NCBI GenBank assembly: GCA_028868235.1
Contig: JAGWUW010000202.1
Coordinates: 1 to 5,346 of the forward strand
Direction: 5' to 3'
Length of the DNA: 5,346 nucleotides
DNA from: Betaproteobacteria bacterium
GTDB lineage: Bacteria; Pseudomonadota; Gammaproteobacteria; Burkholderiales; Rhodocyclaceae
A program made the position numbers and the translations under genes. Of the stretch, positions 1 through 5,346 are shown in pieces. How positions within the stretch are numbered: the first letter of the stretch is position 1; each line of letters opens with the position of its first letter. The notes beneath the pieces are model-generated. The model was not told the DNA's origin. It ran no database searches and saw nothing but the letters and a program-made list of their open reading frames with translations.

Positions 1-216
1 CCGCCCAAGCGGGCCTACTGGATCGGTGAGCCGTGCCGTAACGAGCATTGGGAGCACTGGTTCGAGCGTGCCGAGAAGCGTCAGGGAACGTGGTGGGAAG
101 ACTGGACAAACTGGTTGGGAGAGCGGACAGGCGAACTAGTCGATCCCTATCCGGTTGCCAATCGCAAGTTCCCGTCTCTGGCCAGCGCACCAGGAACCTA
201 CGTGCTCGAAAAGTAG
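1..216 (+). CDS. phaC: Class I poly(3-hydroxyalkanoate) synthase, C-terminal fragment (5' end outside window)
   Basis: Frame 1 is open from the first base to a TAG at 214-216 and gives 71 residues. PhaC polymerises (R)-3-hydroxyacyl-CoA into carbon-storage polyester at the surface of cytoplasmic granules. The visible part matches the extreme C-terminus of class I synthases: a region rich in Trp (GTWWEDW then TNWLGERTGELV), followed by the stretch ending APGTYVLEK, which corresponds to the usual APG-x-YV-x-x-K tail. The alpha/beta-hydrolase core and the catalytic Cys, Asp and His lie upstream and cannot be judged, so catalytic competence is unknown. The gene ends cleanly in the expected place. 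No strong terminator hairpin with a T-run follows. Identification rests on recalled family sequence, not a search; the tail is distinctive enough for good confidence. Confidence 0.85.
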   Translation, partial: PPKRAYWIGEPCRNEHWEHWFERAEKRQGTWWEDWTNWLGERTGELVDPYPVANRKFPSLASAPGTYVLEK

Positions 217-295
217 CCGATCAAGAGTTGCGGGCTAGTCGTCACCGGTCCGAATTGGTACATTTCCGCCTACAGAGGACAAACGCGGGGCAGAA

Positions 296-919
296 ATGAC
301 GACAGCGCTGGCGACGACCGGGAACAAGACGCCGCAAGCGGGGGCTGACCTGTTGCGTATCGTCCGCATCAACGAAGAAATTAAGTCAGTCGTCAACGTC
401 GCGTTCAAAATCAACATCATGGCCCTTAATGCCATCTTCCTGGCTAAGCGGGCGGGTACGGCGGCACGGGGTTTTGGTGTTCTGTCCAACGAATTGCGGG
501 TGTTCTCTCAGGAGCTACGCGACTGCATGGCATCGCTGACAGGCTTGGTCTACGGTTGTGTCGGCGAGGTGTCGCGCATGCTTCAGGACATTCGCTATAC
601 ACGCCTGCTCCGCCAGGCTGTCGCCATGTCCCCGGTGGCACAGTTGTCAGCGGTACTTGCTGCGCGGGAAATCGAGAATGAACGGCATGCCGAAAGCCTG
701 GGGCGACAGCGCAAGCAACTCAAGATGGCACTCGAGGACGCTTTTCGTATGGTTGAGCTGGGCGGTGTGTTGGCCAAGTCGGCCAAAATAGAGGCAGCTT
801 ACGGCCAGTCGTTTGCTGTGCCCTTGGCTCAGGTATCCGGCGAATTCGACGGCATCGTCGAGGAAATCCGCGTTTCGCTGGAGTCCTTGCGCCGCTCGGC
901 TTTCTTTGCCGGAAAATAA
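296..919 (+). CDS. Small soluble MCP-tip-like (chemoreceptor signalling domain-like) protein
   Basis: 207 residues, probably cytoplasmic: no signal peptide or membrane segment is visible. Residues 37-68 resemble the hairpin tip of methyl-accepting chemotaxis proteins (INIMALNA, then RAGTAARGFGVLSNELR; the canonical form is TNILALNA, then RAGEQGRGFAVVAGEVR). Aligned to E. coli Tsr, F373, N376, N381, R388, R394, G395, F396, E402 and R404 are kept, but E385 is Leu49 and E391 is Thr55. The rest is mostly predicted helix. A second weaker tip-like stretch lies at 158-191. There is no PAS, HAMP or ligand-binding domain, and the protein is far shorter than normal receptors (about 500 residues). The ATG at 296 has GGGG at 287-290 as a modest ribosome site. 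The ODP gene starts 18 bases after the stop, so the two are probably co-transcribed. The role may be a receptor-like adaptor or partner of ODP; binding to CheA/CheW is uncertain. Confidence 0.75.
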   Translation: MTTALATTGNKTPQAGADLLRIVRINEEIKSVVNVAFKINIMALNAIFLAKRAGTAARGFGVLSNELRVFSQELRDCMASLTGLVYGCVGEVSRMLQDIRYTRLLRQAVAMSPVAQLSAVLAAREIENERHAESLGRQRKQLKMALEDAFRMVELGGVLAKSAKIEAAYGQSFAVPLAQVSGEFDGIVEEIRVSLESLRRSAFFAGK

Positions 920-937
920 GAATTTTGGAGTGGACGC

Positions 938-1678
938 GTGAAAAAGACGAAGACGATCTTTCAGGAAGGAAATCACAAATGGATCGCCATCGTCCGCGAT
1001 CCGGCAAAGCCGAATTACCTGATCGATACCAACGAATACCTGGTGACTCATGACGGGAAGGGCTTGTTGCTCGACCCTGGTGGTGCCGAGATTTTTCCTG
1101 CTGTCTTTTCTGCCCTCTCCTCAGAGTTCGACCCGACGGCCTTGGTCGGTATCTTTGCCTCGCACCAGGATCCTGACATTTGTTCGTCGCTGGCCCTATG
1201 GCTGGAATTCAACCCGGCCATGCGCTGCCATGTCAGTTGGTTGTGGAGTGGGTTCATTCCGCATTTTGGCGGTAGTGCCGATACCTTTGTCTGTTTGCCC
1301 GACGAGGGAGGCGATATTCCTCTCGACGGTTTGATGTTGCGTGCTGTCCCGGCCCATTACCTCCATTCTTCCGGCAATTTCAACCTCTACGACAAGGTCG
1401 CCAAAGTGATGTTTTCCGGCGATATCGGGGCGGCCCTCCTGCCGCCGGGCGAGGATGGCTTGTTCGTCGAAAACTTTGATCGGCACATCCGCCATGCCGA
1501 GGGTTTCCACAAGCGCTGGATGGGCTCCAACGAAGCCAAGCGCCGCTGGTGCGAGCGTGTTTCGCAGATGGAGATCGATATGCTCTGTCCGCAGCATGGG
1601 GCGATCTACCAGGGGGGCGATGTTCAACGCTTCATCAACTGGTTCGATGAATTGCAGGTCGGCGTGGTCAACGACTGA
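938..1678 (+). CDS. Stand-alone ODP family di-iron metallo-beta-lactamase-fold protein (putative O2/NO sensor or reductase-like)
   Basis: 246 residues with the metallo-beta-lactamase fold of flavodiiron proteins (FprA, NorV) but without their C-terminal flavodoxin/FMN domain. Di-iron ligands expected from FprA are all visible: H76, D78 and D80 (SHQDPD; the second is Glu in FprA), H143 (HYLHSSG), D162 (MFSGDI) and H220 (CPQHG). The His that normally follows the third ligand is Ile81. In flavodiiron enzymes this site reduces O2 or NO with electrons from FMN. Lacking the flavin domain, this protein would need a separate electron donor or may act as a sensor, as described for Treponema denticola ODP, which signals through a chemoreceptor. 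The start is GTG at 938, supported by GGAG at 927-930 with 7-base spacing. The upstream neighbour is the MCP-tip-like gene, 18 bases away. No signal peptide, so cytoplasmic. Family call is strong; role is inferred. Confidence 0.88.
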   Translation: MKKTKTIFQEGNHKWIAIVRDPAKPNYLIDTNEYLVTHDGKGLLLDPGGAEIFPAVFSALSSEFDPTALVGIFASHQDPDICSSLALWLEFNPAMRCHVSWLWSGFIPHFGGSADTFVCLPDEGGDIPLDGLMLRAVPAHYLHSSGNFNLYDKVAKVMFSGDIGAALLPPGEDGLFVENFDRHIRHAEGFHKRWMGSNEAKRRWCERVSQMEIDMLCPQHGAIYQGGDVQRFINWFDELQVGVVND

Positions 1679-1761
1679 TTGTTTGCGGATTTGACCGCGG
1701 TCAAGGTGTCAGTTCGGGGCATGACCCGAGAATGTGAAACACCTACCGACGAGAGCTTTAT
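1679..1761 (+). promoter_or_regulatory. Intergenic regulatory region and putative promoter of the hemerythrin operon
   Basis: This 83-base gap separates the ODP gene from the hemerythrin gene. It holds the FNR-type palindrome listed separately and a plausible -10 hexamer GAGAAT at 1728-1733 (4 of 6 matches to TATAAT). Its centre lies 33 bases after the palindrome centre, close to the 32 expected for a class II FNR/CRP-type promoter whose site is centred at -41.5. The implied transcription start is about 1740. A GAGAG at 1751-1755 serves as the ribosome site for the ATG at 1762. No convincing -35 for unaided sigma-70 is seen, as is usual for activator-dependent promoters. The exact start is inferred. 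Confidence 0.55.
1691..1704. promoter_or_regulatory. FNR/Dnr-type operator, perfect 14-bp palindrome
   Basis: TTGACCGCGGTCAA is identical to its own reverse complement and fits the 5-4-5 layout of FNR/CRP-superfamily sites (FNR consensus TTGAT-N4-ATCAA), with C/G at the fifth position of each half-site. Such variants are known for FNR, Anr and Dnr/Nnr regulators, which respond to lack of O2 or to NO. It lies 13 bases after the ODP stop codon and 58 bases before the hemerythrin start. Which regulator binds cannot be told from sequence alone. Confidence 0.68.
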
Positions 1762-2208
1762 ATGACCACCATAAGAACTTTCATGAGCGACGATCATCGT
1801 CGTTGTGACGATTACTTTGCCGAAGCCGAGCAGGCACTGAGTAAAAAGAATCTTGAAGCGGCGCGGGCTGCCTTCGGGCATTTCCGCTCGGCCGTGCTGA
1901 CGCACTTCGACTGCGAGGAAAAAACCCTGTTCCCAACTTTCGAAGCCAAGACTGGCATGACGATGGGACCCACCCAAGTCATGCGCATGGAGCATGAGCA
2001 GATGCGAGCCTTGTTCGAAGACGCTCGGGCGGCCATCGAGGCTGGCGATATCGACGAATACCTCGGGATTGCGGAAAGCTTGCTGATCATGATGCAGCAG
2101 CACAATATGAAAGAGGAAAATATCCTCTATCCGATGTGTGACCAGCACCTGTCGGCTGAATTGCCTGCAGTTTTGGAACGCCTTGAAACGGAACTGAGCC
2201 AGGAATAA
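1762..2208 (+). CDS. Hemerythrin-like (HHE) cation-binding protein
   Basis: 148 residues, a single HHE domain forming a four-helix bundle with a non-heme di-iron centre that binds O2 or reacts with NO. The expected ligands are visible: H12 (DDH), H48 and E52 (HFDCEEKTLFP), H78 (MEHEQM), H114 and E118 (HNMKEENILYP). The two H-x3-E motifs, each followed by L-F/Y-P, are the hallmark of the family. Soluble and cytoplasmic, with no signal sequence. Unlike YtfE/Ric repair proteins, no N-terminal DUF542/ScdA domain is present. The start ATG at 1762 is preceded by GAGAG at 1751-1755. It is the first gene after the FNR-type operator, and its stop overlaps the start of the DUF2249 gene (TAATG). Likely role is O2/NO binding, iron supply or sensing; which one is not decided by sequence. 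Confidence 0.92.
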   Translation: MTTIRTFMSDDHRRCDDYFAEAEQALSKKNLEAARAAFGHFRSAVLTHFDCEEKTLFPTFEAKTGMTMGPTQVMRMEHEQMRALFEDARAAIEAGDIDEYLGIAESLLIMMQQHNMKEENILYPMCDQHLSAELPAVLERLETELSQE

Positions 2209-2435
2209 TGACCCACGCCAAGACCCCACACGTCGTCGATGCTCGCTATATGGAGCCGCCCGGACCCTTTGTCGAAACCATGGAAATGCTTGATAAGCTT
2301 CAGGTTGGCGAGAAAATGTTGCTCCTGCTCTTTCGCGAGCCACACCCGCTTTACAAGGTGTTGCGCCAGAACGGTCATTCTTATGAAACCGAACTGTTGC
2401 CCGACGGCACCTTTGAAATTCTGATTACGCGCTGA
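2208..2435 (+). CDS. DUF2249 (TusA-like fold) small protein
   Basis: 75 residues, full length for a single DUF2249 domain. The family features are visible: DAR-x-M-EPPGP at residues 11-20, a hydrophobic strand MLLLLF, REPHPLY at 43-49, and a C-terminal strand FEILITR. DUF2249 shares the TusA/SirA fold, and from general knowledge occurs fused to or beside hemerythrin domains. The TusA active-site Cys-Pro-x-Pro is replaced here by E16-P-P-G-P20, and the protein has no cysteine at all, so persulfide sulfur transfer is excluded. The start ATG at 2208 shares one base with the hemerythrin TAA (TAATG), and AGGA at 2201-2204 lies just upstream, which points to translational coupling. Its function is unknown; a protein or metal-site partner of the hemerythrin or of the downstream membrane protein is a reasonable guess. 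Confidence 0.87.
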   Translation: MTHAKTPHVVDARYMEPPGPFVETMEMLDKLQVGEKMLLLLFREPHPLYKVLRQNGHSYETELLPDGTFEILITR

Positions 2436-2467
2436 ACCGCTCCTTTCTTCCGTTTTAAGGGGCACCC

Positions 2468-3790
2468 ATGCAAGCGCTGCTGTCATTCGAAAACGCACCG
2501 CCTTTTGCTGCGCCGCTGCGCTTCTTCTTGACAGCACCGCTCTTTGCTACCCTTGCTGGTCTGCTGGTCGCCTGGGAAGGCCCCGGGCTCTTCACCTCAC
2601 GCTGGATGCCGGGGGCGCTGGCCGCCACCCACCTAATTACCGTTGGTTTCATGCTGCAGGTTATGCTTGGTGCCCTGATCCAGATCTTGCCGGTGGTTGC
2701 CGGAGTCAATCTGCAGCGGCCGCTGCTCGTGGCGCAGATCGTCCATGCTGGCTTGACCGCGGGTGCGCTCCTTTTGGCGATCGGCTTTCTGGTCGGTGCA
2801 CCGTGGTTGCTGAGCAGCGCGGCACTGGTGCTGGGCGTTGCGGTGGCCACCTTCCTCGCCTGTACCGCACGGGCGCTGCACGGCATACCGTCGACCAGTC
2901 CGACCATTCGCGGCCTCAAGCTGGCCTTGGTGGGCCTGACTAGCGTAGTGGGTCTCGGTGTATTGATGGCACTGGCGCTGGCCCGTGGCTGGGCCTTGCC
3001 GCTGGCCGCACTGGTCGATCTGCATGCCGGCTGGGGGCTGGGTGGCTGGGCGGGGGTTTTGCTTGCTGCGATGGCCTATGTCGTGGTGCCGATGTTCCAG
3101 TTGACGCCGGGGTACCCGACACGGCCGAGCTGGTCGTTTCCGGTGACCATGCTAGGTTTGCTGCTGTTGTGGAGTGTTGCCGTACTTGCCGATCAAGGCT
3201 GGTTGGTCCGGCTCAGCCAGGGCCTGGCAGCCATTGTGGGCATCGCTTTTTGCGGTCTGACCCTACGTCTGCAGAGTAAGCGGCGACGGGCGCGGGCAGA
3301 TGCCACCTACCGTTATTGGCAGCTTGGCCTGACAGCTAGCATCGTTGCTCTGCTCATGCTGCTCGTCGCCTCCATTTGGCCGGCTGCCAGCGAGATCGAT
3401 GGTTGGACTCTCGGTTTCGGTATCTTGATCGCTACTGGCGGATTTTTACCGCTCATCACCGGCATGCTCTACAAGATTGTCGCTTTCCTATCCTGGTTGC
3501 ATCTGCAGAACTTCGGTCAAGCCAAGATACCGGCTCCGGCCATGAACAAAATTCTGCCGGATATCGATACACAGCGGCAGATGCTGGTCTATAGCCTCGC
3601 TCTGGCCCTGCTGTTGGCTGCAGTAGTTTTCCCGGATTGGCTGGCGCGGCCCGCCGGTATCGCCTTTGCCATAGCCAACGCCTGGTTGTGGTGGAATGTA
3701 GCTAGCGCAACCCGGCGCTACCGTCAATCGCAGGCCGAGATGGCCCAAAAGCTAGCCGAACGGCTGGCGCTGGCAGCAATGCCAAAATGA
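2468..3790 (+). CDS. 12-TM heme-copper oxidase subunit I-like / NnrS-like membrane protein
   Basis: 440 residues, almost wholly hydrophobic. I count about 12 membrane helices near residues 16-36, 56-79, 88-110, 113-133, 149-171, 185-211, 223-241, 249-266, 285-304, 313-340, 373-390 and 394-411, with a basic loop KRRRAR at 271-276. The number matches heme-copper oxidase subunit I. Candidate heme ligands are H55 in helix 2 (ATHLITVGF), H186 in helix 6 (DLHAGWGLGGW) and H345 near the end of helix 10 (LYKIVAFLSWLHLQ); H93 is another membrane His. Helix 7 has no His pair, so a normal copper-B site and oxidase activity seem absent. Related proteins are usually annotated as permease, hypothetical or NnrS-like, often near DUF2249 genes. 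The ATG at 2468 follows GGGG (2459-2462), and its stop overlaps the next start (ATGA). A heme-binding role in NO/O2 stress is inferred. Confidence 0.72.
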   Translation: MQALLSFENAPPFAAPLRFFLTAPLFATLAGLLVAWEGPGLFTSRWMPGALAATHLITVGFMLQVMLGALIQILPVVAGVNLQRPLLVAQIVHAGLTAGALLLAIGFLVGAPWLLSSAALVLGVAVATFLACTARALHGIPSTSPTIRGLKLALVGLTSVVGLGVLMALALARGWALPLAALVDLHAGWGLGGWAGVLLAAMAYVVVPMFQLTPGYPTRPSWSFPVTMLGLLLLWSVAVLADQGWLVRLSQGLAAIVGIAFCGLTLRLQSKRRRARADATYRYWQLGLTASIVALLMLLVASIWPAASEIDGWTLGFGILIATGGFLPLITGMLYKIVAFLSWLHLQNFGQAKIPAPAMNKILPDIDTQRQMLVYSLALALLLAAVVFPDWLARPAGIAFAIANAWLWWNVASATRRYRQSQAEMAQKLAERLALAAMPK

Positions 3791-4167
3791 GCTATCTCGA
3801 CATCAAACATCTGCATGTCACGTGTGTCCTGCTGAGCGGCCTGGGTTTTTCCCTGCGCGGCTGGTGGATGTTGCACGAGTCGCCGCTACGCCAGCACAGA
3901 CTGACACGAGTGCTGCCACATGTCGTCGATACGCTGCTGCTCGGTAGTGCGCTGACCATGGCTTGGTTGAGTGGCCAGTATCCCTTCGTCAACGGCTGGC
4001 TGACCGCCAAGCTCTGCGGCCTATTAGCCTACATTCTGCTTGGTGTGATGGCCCTCAAGCGCGGCCGGACCAAGGCGATCCGGACGCGCTACTTTGGGTT
4101 GGCCCTGCTTGTGTATGCCTATATCATCAGCGTGGCGCTAACGCGTAATCCGCTGATTTTGTTCTGA
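3787..4167 (+). CDS. SirB family integral membrane protein
   Basis: 126 residues with four membrane helices near 8-28, 45-63, 70-90 and 101-120, the normal size for the SirB family (SirB2 of Salmonella, YchQ of E. coli). Family marks are visible: KHLHVTCVLLSGLGFSLRGW at the N-terminus, RLTRVLPHVVDTLLL in the middle, and WLTAKLCGLLAYILLG followed by ALKRGRTK. The biochemical function of the family is not established; the name comes from an effect on invasion gene expression. H8, H10 and H45 are conserved-type histidines that could bind heme or metal, but this is speculation. The start overlaps the previous stop as ATGA and has no clear Shine-Dalgarno, so translation probably depends on coupling to the 12-TM gene. 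It is the last gene of the plus-strand operon, only 15 bases from the convergent regulator. Confidence 0.87.
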   Translation: MSYLDIKHLHVTCVLLSGLGFSLRGWWMLHESPLRQHRLTRVLPHVVDTLLLGSALTMAWLSGQYPFVNGWLTAKLCGLLAYILLGVMALKRGRTKAIRTRYFGLALLVYAYIISVALTRNPLILF

Positions 4168-4182
4168 CCAGCCCCTGAGAGA

Positions 4183-5346
4183 TTACATTCGCCCCAGCTT
4201 GCGATATAGCGTATTGCGGCTGATACCGAGCTGGCGAGCGGCCGACGATATGTTGCCGCCTGCGGCTTCCAGTGCCCGCATTGCTGCTTGCCGGCTGATG
4301 GCATCCAGGCTACTCGAACCTTCCAGCGGTGCTGCTGCCCATGGGTCGTAGGTCGGTACGCTGGTGCTCGGGGTAAGCGGAGAGCTCTCGAACAATTCTT
4401 CCGGCAGATGGGTCTCGGTGATCAACGTTTCGTCATCGTCAAGCAGTGCGATGGCTACCCGAATCACATTGAACAACTGGCGGATATTGCCCGGCCAGCC
4501 ATATGCTTCGATGGCTCGTAGCGCCCCTTCGGAGAATCTTACCGGGTTGCTGCGGGATGCCGTTTCGGCGGCAGCCAGCTTGGCAACCATGGTGCGGATG
4601 TCCGTCCGTTCGCGTAGGGCGGGTAGGGTAACGCTCATGCCGTTCAGGCGGTAATAGAGGTCTTCGCGGAAGGTGCCGCGGGCAACTTCTTCACGCAGCC
4701 TGCGGTGTGTGGCGCAGACCAGCGAGATATCGACCTGGATCGAGCGCGTACTGCCCAGCGGTGTTACGCAGCGCTCCTGCAGCACACGCAGCAGTCGGGC
4801 CTGCAGGTTGAGCGGCATGTCACCGATTTCGTCGAGGAAGAGGGTGCCGCCATGCGCTTGCTGTATCTTGCCCGGGGCACCTTCCTTGCGGGCGCCGGTG
4901 AAGGCGCCGCCCTGATAACCGAATAGTTCGGACTCGATCAGCGTTTCCGGGATCGACGCACAGTTCAGGGCGACGAAGGCGGAGTCGCGGCGCGGCCCGC
5001 TGTTATGGAAGGCCTTGGCGAACATCTCCTTGCCGGCCCCTGATTCTCCCTGGATCAAAATGGGAATGTCGCGCCCGATCATGCGCCGAGCGCGCTCGAT
5101 GGCAGCTTGCAGACGGGCGTCCCCAGTGTTCAAGGTGTCCAGAGTTAGTACTGGGGCTGCGCTACCTTCCGAACGGCGCACCGGCCTTGGAGCGGGCAAT
5201 TCATCAAAGACGCGGCCAGCGACAGCGAGCGGTGGCAACTGCCCTCGCAACTGAACGTGGAATGCTTTGCCATTCACGCTGATTTCACAGGTCGACTGTG
5301 GGTTGTGGCGGAGGCGGTCGACGAGTGTGGACAGGTTGCTTTCGAA
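4183..5346 (-). CDS. Sigma-54-dependent enhancer-binding regulator, AcoR-like (5' end outside window)
   Basis: The minus-strand frame is open from the window edge to a TAA at 4183-4185, giving 387 visible residues. An in-frame GTG at 5277 could be taken as a start, but coding continues upstream of it to the edge, so the N-terminal sensor part is missing. The AAA+ activator domain is complete: Walker A GESGAGKE (visible residues 100-107), the sigma-54 loop GAFTGA (147-152), Walker B LFLDEIGD (169-176), the arginine-finger region FREDLYYRLN and sensor II GWPGNIRQL. A Fis-type helix-turn-helix closes the protein (NISSAARQLGISRNTLYRKL). It uses ATP hydrolysis to open sigma-54 RNA polymerase promoters. 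The short region before the AAA+ domain and wording such as GKIQQAHGGTLFLDEIGDMP resemble the AcoR group of regulators with GAF/PAS sensors. The effector and targets are unknown; no good -24/-12 promoter is seen in this window. Confidence 0.93.
   Translation of the reverse strand, partial: FESNLSTLVDRLRHNPQSTCEISVNGKAFHVQLRGQLPPLAVAGRVFDELPAPRPVRRSEGSAAPVLTLDTLNTGDARLQAAIERARRMIGRDIPILIQGESGAGKEMFAKAFHNSGPRRDSAFVALNCASIPETLIESELFGYQGGAFTGARKEGAPGKIQQAHGGTLFLDEIGDMPLNLQARLLRVLQERCVTPLGSTRSIQVDISLVCATHRRLREEVARGTFREDLYYRLNGMSVTLPALRERTDIRTMVAKLAAAETASRSNPVRFSEGALRAIEAYGWPGNIRQLFNVIRVAIALLDDDETLITETHLPEELFESSPLTPSTSVPTYDPWAAAPLEGSSSLDAISRQAAMRALEAAGGNISSAARQLGISRNTLYRKLGRM

Noticed and set aside
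257..269. TTGGTACATTTCCGCC resembles a sigma-54 -24/-12 promoter upstream of the MCP-like gene
   Set aside because: Only 9 bases separate the GG and GC pairs instead of 10, and the -12 part lacks TTGC. A one-base change in spacing normally abolishes recognition, so it is not called, though it is worth remembering given the sigma-54 regulator nearby.
217..295. Search for a phaC terminator, sigma-28 or sigma-70 promoter in the gap
   Set aside because: No hairpin with a T-run, no TAAA/GCCGATAA pair and no well-spaced -35/-10 pair was found, so nothing is called here.
48..299. Plus-strand open frame overlapping the phaC tail
   Set aside because: It is out of frame with the clearly recognisable PhaC C-terminus, and its Arg/Ser-rich product has no family likeness.
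1714..1729. Inverted repeat TCGGG-N6-CCCGA between the ODP and hemerythrin genes
   Set aside because: Only five pairs with no following T-run, and it overlaps the proposed -10. Too weak for a terminator or a second operator.
1624..2343. Minus-strand open frame of 239 codons
   Set aside because: It runs antisense across the well-supported hemerythrin and DUF2249 genes and the FNR-type site. Its translation shows no recognisable domain, so it is a shadow of the coding strand.
2455..2919. Minus-strand open frame of 154 codons inside the 12-TM gene
   Set aside because: Low-complexity Ala/Arg/Ser/Pro-rich translation typical of antisense reading of a GC-rich membrane protein gene; no domain or start signal.
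4168..4182. Possible bidirectional terminator between the convergent sirB-like and regulator genes
   Set aside because: The gap is only 15 bases, with no inverted repeat or T-run. Termination, if any, must occur inside the neighbouring gene or by another route.

Overview
The window reads as a gene-dense stretch of a moderately GC-rich betaproteobacterial chromosome. Family content (class I PHA synthase tail, stand-alone di-iron ODP protein, hemerythrin, SirB, AcoR-like sigma-54 activator) suggests a Rhodocyclales-type organism such as Dechloromonas, Azonexus or relatives. This placement is inference from gene content, not a database match.

Layout: (1) 1-216 is the C-terminal end of a poly(3-hydroxyalkanoate) synthase (PhaC) that begins before the window. 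(2) 217-295 is an 80-base gap with no convincing terminator or promoter. (3) 296-919 encodes a soluble 207-residue protein with a degenerate chemoreceptor (MCP) hairpin-tip motif. Eighteen bases later, 938-1678 encodes a stand-alone ODP-type metallo-beta-lactamase-fold di-iron protein. The two look like one transcription unit. (4) 1679-1761 is a regulatory gap with a perfect FNR/Dnr-type palindrome (1691-1704), placed at class II activator distance from a plausible -10. (5) 1762-4167 is a tightly packed set of four genes: hemerythrin, DUF2249 protein, a 12-TM heme-copper-oxidase-like/NnrS-like membrane protein, and SirB. Two of the junctions are start/stop overlaps. (6) A sigma-54 enhancer-binding regulator of the AcoR kind lies convergent on the minus strand (4183-5346) and runs off the right edge.

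How they may work together: two different non-heme di-iron folds (ODP and hemerythrin), a DUF2249 protein and a heme-oxidase-like membrane protein sit together behind an anaerobic-type FNR/Dnr operator. This suggests handling or sensing of O2 or NO during the aerobic/denitrifying shift. The pairing of an ODP protein with an MCP-tip protein recalls the ODP chemosensor of Treponema denticola, but here the receptor partner is unusually small, has no membrane segment and has lost key tip residues. This ODP/MCP-like pair is the best candidate for an undescribed system. PhaC and the sigma-54 regulator are probably neighbours rather than parts of it.
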